Positions 1 through 7,810 of a stretch of 64,000 bases of DNA are shown piece by piece. The translations under genes were made by a program, and so were the position numbers. The notes beneath the pieces are model-generated. The model did no database searches and was not told where the DNA came from. It saw nothing but the letters and a program-made list of their open reading frames with translations. The stretch's first letter is position 1. Every line of letters starts with the position of its first letter. The DNA is from Christensenella hongkongensis (GTDB lineage: Bacteria > Bacillota > Clostridia > Christensenellales > Christensenellaceae), in contig NZ_LAYJ01000112.1 in assembly GCF_000981035.1 (NCBI RefSeq), forward strand, positions 246,520 to 310,519, given 5' to 3'.

Positions 1-165
1 GTAATCGGCGGATCGCTCGGGCTTTCGCAGGAGGTGCTGTCGCGTGCGGATATGCGGCTCTCCGTTTCGAAAATGACGCTGCCGCACAGGCTTTTCCGCA
101 TTGTTCTTTTGGAACAGGTTTTCCGCGCGTTCAAGATCATAAATCACGAGACATATCACAAATAA
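1..165 (+). CDS. rlmH: RlmH 23S rRNA pseudouridine-1915 N3-methyltransferase, 3' end only
   Basis: Only the last 54 codons are in the window; the gene starts to the left. RlmH is a small SPOUT-fold enzyme that methylates pseudouridine 1915 in helix 69 of 23S rRNA using S-adenosylmethionine. The visible part starts with the IGGSLGL segment of the SAM-binding knot, continues with SKMTLPH, and ends HETYHK, the typical terminal motif of the family. The stop codon lies within a short dyad (154-173) that belongs to the glnS upstream region. Confidence 0.9.
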   Translation, partial: VIGGSLGLSQEVLSRADMRLSVSKMTLPHRLFRIVLLEQVFRAFKIINHETYHK

Positions 166-173
166 CTGTGATA
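154..173. promoter_or_regulatory. dyad and -10 region upstream of glnS
   Basis: TATCACA-6 nt-TGTGATA is a perfect 7-bp inverted repeat. Its right arm runs into TATAAT at 172-177, a good -10 hexamer about 40 nt before the glnS start; no convincing -35 is seen. The position suggests an operator for glnS-gltX, but no regulator is known to me for this site. Confidence 0.4.
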
Positions 174-219
174 TAATAACAATACTATTTATAATTTGGA
201 ATTATTTGGAGAGACAATG

Positions 220-1872
220 ATGTCAGAAAACGAATCGAAAAACTTTATCGAAGAAATTATTGACCGCGACCTTGCGGACGGTGCGGTGAAGACGGTAGTA
301 ACGCGTTTTCCGCCTGAGCCGAACGGATACCTGCACCTTGGGCACGCAAAAGCGATCTGCCTCAATTTTGGACTGGCCGAAGAGTATGGCGGCAGGTGCA
401 ACCTGCGTTTTGACGATACGAATCCGGTGAAGGAGGATGCGGAGTATATCGAGGCAATCAAAAAGGATATCGGATGGCTCGGCTTCCGGTGGGACAATGA
501 GGTCTACGGCTCGGATTATTTTGAATTTATGTACGAATGTGCCAAAAAGCTGGTGGAAAAGGGCCTTGCGTATGTGGACGATCTCACACCCGAGCAAATG
601 CGGGAATATCGTGGAACGCTGACGCAGCCGGGAAAAGAAAGCCCTTACCGCAACCGGAGCGTGCAGGAGAATATGGATTTATTCGAACGCATGAAGGCGG
701 GCGAATTTGCAGATGGAACAAAGGTGCTTCGTGCCAAGATCGATATGGCCTCGCCGAATCTCAATATGCGTGATCCGGCGATTTACCGCATTGTGAAAGC
801 GCCGCACCACAGAACGGGAGACCAGTGGGTAATCTACCCCATGTACGATTTTGCGCATCCTCTGGAGGATGCGTTTGAAGGTGTGACGCATTCTGTGTGC
901 ACCATGGAGTTTGAGGACCATCGTCCCCTTTACGACTGGTTTATTGAAAACTGCGAATGCAAAAATGTGCCGCACCAGTACGAGTTTGCACGCCTGAACC
1001 TGACCAATACGGTGATGAGCAAGCGTTACCTGAAAAAGCTGGTGGACGACGGCGTTGTATCCGGCTGGGACGATCCGCGCATGCCTACGCTTTCCGGTGT
1101 CCGCCGCAGGGGATACACACCTGCTGCAATCCGTGATTTTTGCGAGCGTATCGGCGTTGCAAAGGCGGTATCCGAGGTTGACGTAAGGCTGCTCGAGCAC
1201 TGCGTAAGGGAAGACCTGAATGCACATGCGCCGCGCATTATGGCGGTGCTGCGTCCGCTTAAGCTGACCATCGAAAACTACCCGGACGGGCAAACGGAAA
1301 TGCTTACGGCAGAGGATATGCCCGGAAGCGGGAGCACGCACGAGGTTCCTTTCTCAAAGCACCTGTACATCGAGCAGGAAGACTTTATGGAGGAAAAACC
1401 CAATAAAAAGTATTTCCGCCTGTTTGTCGGCGGGGAGGTGCGCCTCAAAAACGCTTATATCATCAAATGTGAGCGTGTGGTAAAGGATGAAAACGGCAAT
1501 GTTACGGAAGTGATCTGCACCTACGATCCTACAACGAAATCCGGCGGGGAGAACAGCGGAAAAAAAGTAAAGGGTACGCTGCACTGGGTGGAAGCGGAAT
1601 CCGCGGTAAAAGCGCAGGCGCGCCTTTTGGATTCCCTCTTTGTTGAGCAGGAGGACGGAACGATGATTCCCAACGAGAATTCTATGGTCGTGCTCGACCA
1701 TGTGATGGTGGAGCCGCACATCAAAACAGCACAGAAGGGCGACCGGTTCCAGTTTATGCGGCAGGGCTATTTTAGCATCGATCCGGTGGATACAACGGCA
1801 GATAAGCTCGTATTCAATCAGATCGTGAGTCTCAAGGACAGCTTTGCAAAGCAGGTGCTTGCAGGCAAGTAA
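220..1872 (+). CDS. glnS: Glutaminyl-tRNA synthetase (GlnRS)
   Basis: Class Ib synthetase of 550 residues that charges tRNA-Gln with glutamine directly. The N-terminal Rossmann domain has [14 protein letters not shown] (HIGH motif as HLGH, near residue 38) and [15 protein letters not shown] (KMSKS loop as VMSKR) is near residue 270; the C-terminal half is the beta-barrel anticodon-binding region, at full family length. Start: GGAGAG at 208-213 is six bases before ATG 220; ATG 217 is too close and the upstream TTG at 196 has no ribosome site. It is followed after 32 bases by gltX. Most Firmicutes make Gln-tRNA by amidation (GatCAB), so a GlnRS here is notable. Confidence 0.95.
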   Translation: MSENESKNFIEEIIDRDLADGAVKTVVTRFPPEPNGYLHLGHAKAICLNFGLAEEYGGRCNLRFDDTNPVKEDAEYIEAIKKDIGWLGFRWDNEVYGSDYFEFMYECAKKLVEKGLAYVDDLTPEQMREYRGTLTQPGKESPYRNRSVQENMDLFERMKAGEFADGTKVLRAKIDMASPNLNMRDPAIYRIVKAPHHRTGDQWVIYPMYDFAHPLEDAFEGVTHSVCTMEFEDHRPLYDWFIENCECKNVPHQYEFARLNLTNTVMSKRYLKKLVDDGVVSGWDDPRMPTLSGVRRRGYTPAAIRDFCERIGVAKAVSEVDVRLLEHCVREDLNAHAPRIMAVLRPLKLTIENYPDGQTEMLTAEDMPGSGSTHEVPFSKHLYIEQEDFMEEKPNKKYFRLFVGGEVRLKNAYIIKCERVVKDENGNVTEVICTYDPTTKSGGENSGKKVKGTLHWVEAESAVKAQARLLDSLFVEQEDGTMIPNENSMVVLDHVMVEPHIKTAQKGDRFQFMRQGYFSIDPVDTTADKLVFNQIVSLKDSFAKQVLAGK

Positions 1873-1904
1873 GAGCAGGATAAATTCCGGAAAGGACGAT
1901 GAGA

Positions 1905-3362
1905 ATGGAAGTAAGAACGAGATTTGCGCCCAGCCCCACGGGATATCTGCACATTGGCGGGTTGCGGACGGCGCTTTACGCATATTTGTTTGCCAAGAAA
2001 AATGGCGGGAAGTTTATCCTGCGTATCGAGGATACGGACAGGGAACGGCTGGTGGACGAAGCCAGCGAGATTATTTACCGTACGCTCAAGGATACGGGAC
2101 TCATTTATGACGAAGGACCGGATGTTGGCGGGGAATACGGCCCGTACATCCAATCCGAACGGAAGGACATCTATGGAAAGTACGCACAGGAGCTTGTGAA
2201 ACGCGGAGCAGCGTATTATTGTTTCTGCACCAAAGAGCGCCTTGCAGGCCTGCGCAGCCAGTGCGAGCAGGACGGACGGCAGTTCAAATATGACAAGCAC
2301 TGCCTTCAATTAACACCGGAAGAGATTCAGGAAAAGCTCGACGCAGGCGTGCCTTATGTGATACGCCAGAATATCCCGGCCGAAGGCCAGACGACCTACA
2401 GTGATATGGTCTATGGGGATGTGACGGTTCCCAACAGCGATATGGAGGATAACATCCTGCTGAAATCGGACGGATATCCGACCTATAATCTTGCAAACGT
2501 GGTGGACGACCACCTCATGAAAATTACGCACGTAATACGCGGAATCGAATATCTTTCCTCTACGCCGAAATATAACCTTTTATATGAAGCGCTGGACTGG
2601 GATGTGCCGGAATATATCCACTTGCCGCCGGTGATGCGCGATAAACACGCAAAGCTATCCAAACGGCATGGCGATGCGTCTTATGAGGATTTTATAGAAA
2701 AGGGCTATTTGTCCCATGCGATTTTGAATTATATTGCATTGCTGGGCTGGTCGCCCGCAGACAACCAGGAAATTTTCACGCTGCCGGAGCTGGAGCACGC
2801 GTTTGACGTATCGGGCATCAGTAAAAGCCCGGCGATTTTTGATGTGGAGAAGCTCAAATGGATGAATGCGGAATATATCCGCGCCCTTTCAGAAGAGGAT
2901 TTTATCAAGATGGCAATGCCATATTTCGAGCAGGCAATCGATCCGGATAAATTCGACCTGCCGCTCATTACAAGGCTGATCCAGCCGAGGCTTGAGGTGC
3001 TCAACGAGATTCCGGAAAAGCTTACGTTCCTCTCCAGGCTCCCGGATTATGACATAGACCTTTATTTCCACAAAAAGATGAAGGTTACGCCGGAGAGCGC
3101 GCTCGTGTACTTAAGGGAGGCGTATCCGGTACTGAGGGACCTGCCGGAATTTACGCAAAGCGCTATCCACGACGCGATGATGTCGCTCGTAGAAAAACTC
3201 GGTATCAAAAACGGACAGCTTTTATACCCGCTGCGCGTTGCGCTGTCGGGTACGCCGGTAACGCCCGGAGGAGCAATCGAAATCGCCTATTTGCTTGGCA
3301 GGCATGAGGCGCTCAGCCGGATTGAGACTGGCATAAGGAAGCTTGAAGATTCGCTTCAATAG
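1905..3362 (+). CDS. gltX: Glutamyl-tRNA synthetase (GluRS)
   Basis: Class Ib synthetase, 485 residues, charging tRNA-Glu with glutamate for translation and tetrapyrrole synthesis. The protein opens with EVRTRFAPSPTGYLHIGG (HIGH-type signature), carries RIEDTD, and has KLSKRHGD near residue 250 as its KMSKS loop; the C-terminal all-helical anticodon-binding domain is complete. The start is taken as ATG 1905 because AAAGGA at 1891-1896 is 8 nt upstream; the in-frame ATG at 1899 is only 2 nt from it. It is cotranscribed with glnS and ends at a strong terminator. Whether this GluRS is discriminating (given the presence of GlnRS) cannot be told from motifs alone. Confidence 0.95.
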   Translation: MEVRTRFAPSPTGYLHIGGLRTALYAYLFAKKNGGKFILRIEDTDRERLVDEASEIIYRTLKDTGLIYDEGPDVGGEYGPYIQSERKDIYGKYAQELVKRGAAYYCFCTKERLAGLRSQCEQDGRQFKYDKHCLQLTPEEIQEKLDAGVPYVIRQNIPAEGQTTYSDMVYGDVTVPNSDMEDNILLKSDGYPTYNLANVVDDHLMKITHVIRGIEYLSSTPKYNLLYEALDWDVPEYIHLPPVMRDKHAKLSKRHGDASYEDFIEKGYLSHAILNYIALLGWSPADNQEIFTLPELEHAFDVSGISKSPAIFDVEKLKWMNAEYIRALSEEDFIKMAMPYFEQAIDPDKFDLPLITRLIQPRLEVLNEIPEKLTFLSRLPDYDIDLYFHKKMKVTPESALVYLREAYPVLRDLPEFTQSAIHDAMMSLVEKLGIKNGQLLYPLRVALSGTPVTPGGAIEIAYLLGRHEALSRIETGIRKLEDSLQ

Positions 3363-3367
3363 GAAAT

Positions 3368-3417
3368 AAAGCTGCCGGATCAAAGGGGAGATTACCCACA
3401 GCCGGCAGCTTTTTTTA
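3368..3417 (+). terminator. rho-independent terminator after gltX
   Basis: AAGCTGCCGG pairs with CCGGCAGCTT around a 20-nt loop and is followed by seven Ts. Confidence 0.85.
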
Positions 3418-3449
3418 AAAAGTGCAGAATGAAAAACGGAGGTATCAAA

Positions 3450-4514
3450 ATGAAGAAGATAATTTGCATGGTGGTAATTTGCGTGCTTGTGCTGGGGGTT
3501 GCCGCCGCCGGGTTTGCGGCAGGGGAAACGTTCGAGATTCCGGACCTTCACATGACGGTGACGATTCCAGGCGCGGAGGGGCTGATGACGGCAGTTACCG
3601 GAGTAGAGGCCAATGATATGGTAGAGGAATGGGTAGAAGAGCTTGGTGTTGATGTGGACTACTTTATGGATTATTTGGAAAACAATATGATTTACTTTAA
3701 TGCGATTGATCCAAACGGAAGCTTCGAATATTCCATTTCTGCTTGGCAAGATAATGCTTCGGAATATGTTTACGACCTCGATACGCTTTCGCAGGCGGAT
3801 ATGGAGGAGGTAATGAAGGAAGCTACGGGCATCAACAGCTCGGGGGAGTTGGATCAGGATGTACTCGACGATATGGTTTCGAACGGCGTGCAGATATTTG
3901 ACGATGCAAATATCAATATAGATTCCTTGGAAAAAATTGGGGATACCACATATATGGTGGGTTCTGTGGATGGTACTTCAGGCGAAATAGATTTATGGCA
4001 GCAACTGTACATAACTGTGAAAAACGGGCAATTTATCTACATCAGGATGATTAGTTACGACGGGCCGGTAACGGACGAACAAAAGTCAACCCTCAAAGAA
4101 ATTGTACAGAGCGCTTCCTATGAGAATATTCCGAGCACCGGCGCAACGTATGCGCAGGATAAGGCAAAAGCGGATGGAATGCGTAATATCATGGTTGGCG
4201 TGATTATTGCTGTGGTCGTGATCATTGCGATCGTACTGGTCGTTACCTTAAGAAAAAATGCGCGCAAAAAAGCGCAGGCCGTGAGCAACCCGCAGTTTGG
4301 AGCGCAGGGACAGTATTACCCGCCGCAGAATATGGGGCAGGGTGGAGCTCCGCAGGCCCCGCCGCAGGGCCAGATTCCGCAGCAGCCGCAGGGAAATATC
4401 CCGCCGGCAGCACCGCAGCCGCCGTCCGAAGCACATCAGGCAGGCGCGCCGCAACAGGAAAAACAGGAGCCGGAGCCTGGGAACGACGAAAACGAATCCG
4501 GGCCGACCGCTTGA
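3450..4514 (+). CDS. Secreted, C-terminally anchored protein of unknown function
   Basis: No family is recognised. The 354-residue product starts with a Sec signal (MKKIICMVVICVLVLGVAAAGFAAG), has an acidic extracellular domain of about 220 residues, one transmembrane helix near residues 240-262 (VGVIIAVVVIIAIVLVV) and a basic stop-transfer RKNARKK. A cytoplasmic tail of about 90 residues is very rich in Pro, Gln and Gly (PPQ, QQPQG, PPAAPQPP). GGAGGT at 3437-3442 fixes ATG 3450, not the in-frame ATG at 3429. It sits alone between the gltX terminator and the rpsF promoter. The layout resembles proteins that report from outside to a disordered cytosolic tail, but that is inference. Confidence 0.75.
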   Translation: MKKIICMVVICVLVLGVAAAGFAAGETFEIPDLHMTVTIPGAEGLMTAVTGVEANDMVEEWVEELGVDVDYFMDYLENNMIYFNAIDPNGSFEYSISAWQDNASEYVYDLDTLSQADMEEVMKEATGINSSGELDQDVLDDMVSNGVQIFDDANINIDSLEKIGDTTYMVGSVDGTSGEIDLWQQLYITVKNGQFIYIRMISYDGPVTDEQKSTLKEIVQSASYENIPSTGATYAQDKAKADGMRNIMVGVIIAVVVIIAIVLVVTLRKNARKKAQAVSNPQFGAQGQYYPPQNMGQGGAPQAPPQGQIPQQPQGNIPPAAPQPPSEAHQAGAPQQEKQEPEPGNDENESGPTA

Positions 4515-4540
4515 CTTTTGATAGGCGGTTAAGCTATAAT
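4511..4540 (+). promoter_or_regulatory. promoter of rpsF-ssb-rpsR
   Basis: TTGACT (4511-4516), an 18-nt spacer and a perfect TATAAT (4535-4540). The -35 overlaps the stop codon of the preceding gene. Confidence 0.75.
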
Positions 4541-4559
4541 ATCTTGATGTAGCGTCCTT

Positions 4560-4582
4560 GCCCTGCGGGCAAAAAGCAGGGC
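4560..4582 (+). promoter_or_regulatory. hairpin in the rpsF leader
   Basis: GCCCTGC pairs with GCAGGGC around a 9-nt loop in the 5' leader, 12 nt before the ribosome site. Many bacteria carry a bS6:bS18-binding RNA before rpsF that gives feedback repression. This hairpin is in the right place, but I could not match the whole known fold. Confidence 0.35.
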
Positions 4583-4610
4583 CATTAGTCCAGAAGGAGG
4601 TGAATTACGG

Positions 4611-4901
4611 ATGGTAAAATATGAATCAATGTATATTTTAAAGCCGGATATGGAAGAGGAGAAGAAAGACGCCCTCGTCAAAAGATTTTCTGATATCGTA
4701 ACGAACAATGGCGGTACGATTGAAAAGATCGACGAATGGGGCAAAAAGAGACTTGCCTACCCGATCCAGTATTTAAACGACGGCTATTATGTATTGATGA
4801 CATTTGAAGCGGAACCGACACTGCCGGTTGAGCTCGAAAGAAATTACAAGATTTCCGACGATGTAATCCGCTATATCGTAATCAATTTAGACGAAAAATA
4901 A
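4611..4901 (+). CDS. rpsF: 30S ribosomal protein bS6
   Basis: 96 residues, the normal length of bS6. It binds the central domain of 16S rRNA as a heterodimer with bS18, which is encoded two genes downstream. The start MVKYESMYILKPD, the central IDEWGKKRLAYPIQ and the DDVIRYIVI end are typical of the family. AGGAGGTG at 4593-4600 precedes ATG 4611. It is the first gene of the conserved rpsF-ssb-rpsR operon. Confidence 0.97.
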   Translation: MVKYESMYILKPDMEEEKKDALVKRFSDIVTNNGGTIEKIDEWGKKRLAYPIQYLNDGYYVLMTFEAEPTLPVELERNYKISDDVIRYIVINLDEK

Positions 4902-4975
4902 AAGGGTGTTCTGCCCCGGTGCAGGATAACGGGCGATTTGCCCGGAAACGACAGTAAAAAAAGGATGGTTCCAAG

Positions 4976-5425
4976 ATGAATAAAGCGATTCTGGTTGGGA
5001 ATTTAACAAGAGATCCGGAACAGCGTACGACTTCGAGCGGCGTTGCGGTAACAAGCTTTACCGTAGCGGTGTCGCGCAGGTATAAATCGCAGGATGGCCA
5101 GCAGCAGGCAGATTTTATTAACTGCGTTGCGTGGCGGTCTACAGCGGAGTTTGTTGCAAAGTATTTTGTAAAGGGCTCTAAAATCGGTGTGATCGGAACG
5201 ATTCAGACCAGAACCTACGACGATCAGAACGGCGTAAGGAAATATGTGACGGAGGTCGTTGCGGACGAAGTGGAATTTGTGACAAATAAGTCGCAGAACC
5301 CGGGAGCTACACGCGGAGACGCGCCCGGACAAAATATGCCGCAGCCGCAGCAAAATGCCGACGACCTGTTTGCAGAGGAATTATCGGATTTCCAGCCGCT
5401 CGACGACGCGGAACTGCCTTTCTGA
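4976..5425 (+). CDS. ssb: Single-stranded DNA-binding protein
   Basis: 149 residues. The N-terminal OB fold (about 1-105) begins MNKAILVGNLTRDPE and has FINCVAW and KGSKIGVIGTIQTRTYDD. A Gly/Gln/Asn-rich linker follows, and the chain ends DDAELPF, the acidic tip that recruits RecO, PriA and other repair proteins. It coats ssDNA as a tetramer in replication and repair. It lies between rpsF and rpsR as in most Firmicutes. Confidence 0.96.
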   Translation: MNKAILVGNLTRDPEQRTTSSGVAVTSFTVAVSRRYKSQDGQQQADFINCVAWRSTAEFVAKYFVKGSKIGVIGTIQTRTYDDQNGVRKYVTEVVADEVEFVTNKSQNPGATRGDAPGQNMPQPQQNADDLFAEELSDFQPLDDAELPF

Positions 5426-5452
5426 TTCTGATAGAAAAGGAGAATTTCTCAA

Positions 5453-5701
5453 ATGAGCGAAGAAAGAGCGAGAAGACCGATGCGCGCAAGACGCCCGAGA
5501 AGAAAAGTTTGTGCTTTTTGTGCAGATAAATCGGAAAGCATCGATTATAAAGACGTTGTAAAGCTAAGAAAATATTTGACGGAGCGCGGTAAAATTATGC
5601 CCAGGCGCGCTTCCGGAACGTGTGCAAAGCACCAGAGAGAGCTTGCGATTGCTATCAAGCGGGCAAGAGTGATGGCGCTTCTGCCGTATGTATCCGACTG
5701 A
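5453..5701 (+). CDS. rpsR: 30S ribosomal protein bS18
   Basis: 82 residues, partner of bS6 on the 30S platform. Conserved blocks: [22 protein letters not shown] and [23 protein letters not shown]. It keeps cysteines (C20, C23 in CAFC and one in TCAKH), so it is the zinc-type paralogue rather than the cysteine-free form made under zinc starvation. Last gene of the operon; AAAGGAG lies upstream and a terminator follows. Confidence 0.96.
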   Translation: MSEERARRPMRARRPRRKVCAFCADKSESIDYKDVVKLRKYLTERGKIMPRRASGTCAKHQRELAIAIKRARVMALLPYVSD

Positions 5702-5721
5702 GTAAACATTAATTTTTCAAT

Positions 5722-5757
5722 AAAAAGAATACACGCGATGTGCGTGTGTTCTTTTTT
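5722..5757 (+). terminator. terminator after rpsR
   Basis: AGAATACACGC pairs with GCGTGTGTTCT and is followed by six Ts. Confidence 0.85.
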
Positions 5758-5812
5758 ATACCCTGATATTGTGCTATAGTTGAAAAAATGCTGGAAAGGG
5801 GAACGATAGAAT

Positions 5813-6079
5813 ATGAAAAAAGTAATCGCGGGGGTTGGTATGCTGATTGCGGGGACGATCCTGTATGGTGCGGCGGCAATTACGGCGGGGGTGGCGGTTG
5901 CTGCAACAACTGCACCCGGCTGGGATACGGAAATGGGGATGTATTGGCAGTCTGTCGTAACCTGCGGTATGGACGCGCCGATTGCCTTTGGCATTGTTTT
6001 AAGTATCGTGGGCCTTTGCTTTCTGCTGTGGGGTGTGTTTTCTGCAAATAAGAAAAAAGACAAGCCTGCGGACGAATAA
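5813..6079 (+). CDS. Small two-helix membrane protein, unknown
   Basis: 88 residues with two hydrophobic helices (about 4-32 and 55-76) and a lysine-rich end (KKKDKPADE), which puts both ends in the cytoplasm. The first helix is rich in small residues (GAAAITAGVAVAATTA). Helix packing through Gly/Ala is likely. No family is recognised. It has its own ribosome site (GGAAAGGGG) and stands alone between a terminator and the Ogg-type gene. Confidence 0.6.
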   Translation: MKKVIAGVGMLIAGTILYGAAAITAGVAVAATTAPGWDTEMGMYWQSVVTCGMDAPIAFGIVLSIVGLCFLLWGVFSANKKKDKPADE

Positions 6080-6141
6080 AATGAGAATTTGCTCTGGATT
6101 GTATGCTGTAAAATAAAGCCTTTTTATGGTATACTGATTCT

Positions 6142-7020
6142 ATGAATATAACATTTGACAAGGGAACTGCGGTAATTTCCGGGTTGTCCTGTTTTGAGCC
6201 AAGGCATATCTTCGACAATGGACAGGCGTTTCGTTTTGCGGAGAGGGACGGCTGTTATGAGGGCGTGGCGCACGGGCGTTTTTTGCGTGTGAGTAAGCGC
6301 GGGGAGGATGTGTTGCTGTATCCGTGCGGGACGCAGGACTATGAACGGATATGGAAACATTATTTCGATCTGGAACGCGATTATGACGCATTATTTTGTG
6401 ATTGCAGCGATGAAGCGCTCAGAAGCGGCAGGGAGTTTGGCTGCGGATTGCGTATATTGAACCAGCAGCCATTTGAAACGCTCATTACGTTTATTGTTTC
6501 GGCAAATAATAATGTAAAACGTATCCGGGGGATCATTGACCGGCTTTGCCGCCTGTGCGGCGAACCTTTTACGTTTGAAGGGAAGACGTGGCACCGTTTT
6601 CCGGAGCCCGCGGCATTGGCGCGGCTTTCGGAAGGGGATTTGAAAGAATGCGGCAGCGGCTATCGCGCGCCGTATCTCAAAGGAGCGGCCAAAATGGTGG
6701 CGGAGGGGTTTTCTTTGGAGGCTCTTCGTGCGTTGCCTTACGGGGAGGCTAAAAAAGAGCTGCAGGCCCTGCCCGGAGTAGGACCAAAGGTGGCTGACTG
6801 CGTGTTGCTTTTTTCCCTTGGATTTTATGACGCGTTTCCGGCAGATGTCTGGATCAAGCGGGTTATGAGGGAGCATTACGGCTTTGTCGGCAGCGACAAG
6901 GCGATCTATGAGTTCGCGCGGGATAAGTTCGGCGAATACGCGGGGATCGCGCAGCAATACCTGTTTTTCTGGCAAAGGGAAAACAGTGGGAAACAGGAAA
7001 CAAACCGCAACGCGGTATGA
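6142..7020 (+). CDS. ogg: 8-oxoguanine DNA glycosylase/AP lyase, OGG1 type
   Basis: 292 residues. It excises 8-oxoguanine paired with C and nicks the AP site. An N-terminal OGG_N-like domain (about 1-110) precedes the HhH-GPD domain, with PFETLITFIVSANNNVKRI, then the hairpin LPGVGPKVADC whose Lys (about residue 219) aligns with catalytic K249 of human OGG1, and PADVW whose Asp is the general acid. This eukaryote-like form is common in Clostridia, in place of MutM. Its stop overlaps the non-coding lead of the PHP gene. There are three DNA-glycosylase families in this window (Ogg, UDG4, Nth). Confidence 0.9.
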   Translation: MNITFDKGTAVISGLSCFEPRHIFDNGQAFRFAERDGCYEGVAHGRFLRVSKRGEDVLLYPCGTQDYERIWKHYFDLERDYDALFCDCSDEALRSGREFGCGLRILNQQPFETLITFIVSANNNVKRIRGIIDRLCRLCGEPFTFEGKTWHRFPEPAALARLSEGDLKECGSGYRAPYLKGAAKMVAEGFSLEALRALPYGEAKKELQALPGVGPKVADCVLLFSLGFYDAFPADVWIKRVMREHYGFVGSDKAIYEFARDKFGEYAGIAQQYLFFWQRENSGKQETNRNAV

Positions 7021-7049
7021 TAAGATTTAGAGTATTTCAGGAGGATAAC

Positions 7050-7772
7050 ATGAAGCTTTTGGTGGATACGCACACGCATACGGTTGCGAGCGGCCACGCT
7101 TATTCCACATTGCGTGAAAACGCCCTCTTTGCAGCTAAAAAGGGCCTGGAGGCATTTTGCTGCACGGATCACGGCCCAGGCATGAAGGGGATCGTGCCAG
7201 CATTCAGCCTGAATGTGCTGATGAGCGTTCCTGACGAGATCGAGGGAGTCAGGCTGATCCGGGGCTGCGAGCTTAACATTTTGGACAGCGAGGGACACGT
7301 TGACCTTGCCGAAGGGTATTTGAAGAAACAGCAGTTTTTGATTGCGTCGCTGCATGATATCACGATCCCGCAGGGAAGTGTGGAGGAAAACACGGCAGCC
7401 ATGACAAATGCGCTCAGAAATAAATACATCGATGTGATCGGGCATCCGGGGAATCCGCATTTTCCGGTCAATATCGAGGAAGTGGTGGATACTGCCAAAA
7501 AGTATGATAAACTATTGGAGATCAACAGCCATTCCTTTGAATACCGCAAGGGAAGTCCCAAATATTGCAGGGAATACATCAGGCAGTGCAAACAAAAGGG
7601 CGTACGCATCACAGTGTCTTCAGACGCCCATTCCTGTTATAATATCGGCGGTTTTGATGCGGCGATTGAGGCGCTTCGCGAGCTTGAATTTCCGCGGGAG
7701 CTGATTGTGAGCAGGGATTTAAAAACCTTTGAGGCATACCTTGAGGAAAAGAAACGAAGAGTGGCGCAATAA
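7050..7772 (+). CDS. PHP-domain phosphatase, YcdX type
   Basis: 240 residues of the PHP superfamily, trinuclear-metal phosphoesterases. The metal ligands are visible in order: DTHTHT near the N terminus, TDHG near residue 40, CEL near 72, HD near 99, HPGNPH near 130 and SDAHS near 190. This full set supports activity. YcdX-type enzymes hydrolyse small phosphoesters, but the physiological substrate is not settled. GGAGG at 7040-7044 fixes ATG 7050; a start 33 bases upstream would overlap the glycosylase gene. Confidence 0.85.
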   Translation: MKLLVDTHTHTVASGHAYSTLRENALFAAKKGLEAFCCTDHGPGMKGIVPAFSLNVLMSVPDEIEGVRLIRGCELNILDSEGHVDLAEGYLKKQQFLIASLHDITIPQGSVEENTAAMTNALRNKYIDVIGHPGNPHFPVNIEEVVDTAKKYDKLLEINSHSFEYRKGSPKYCREYIRQCKQKGVRITVSSDAHSCYNIGGFDAAIEALRELEFPRELIVSRDLKTFEAYLEEKKRRVAQ

Positions 7773-7810
7773 GATAGCGACAAACAGGATGGATAGGGAG
7801 CTTTTATTTT

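Noticed and set aside
7773-7810. Signal-recognition-particle RNA before dnaX
   Set aside because: In some Firmicutes it lies there, but the gap is only 38 bases.
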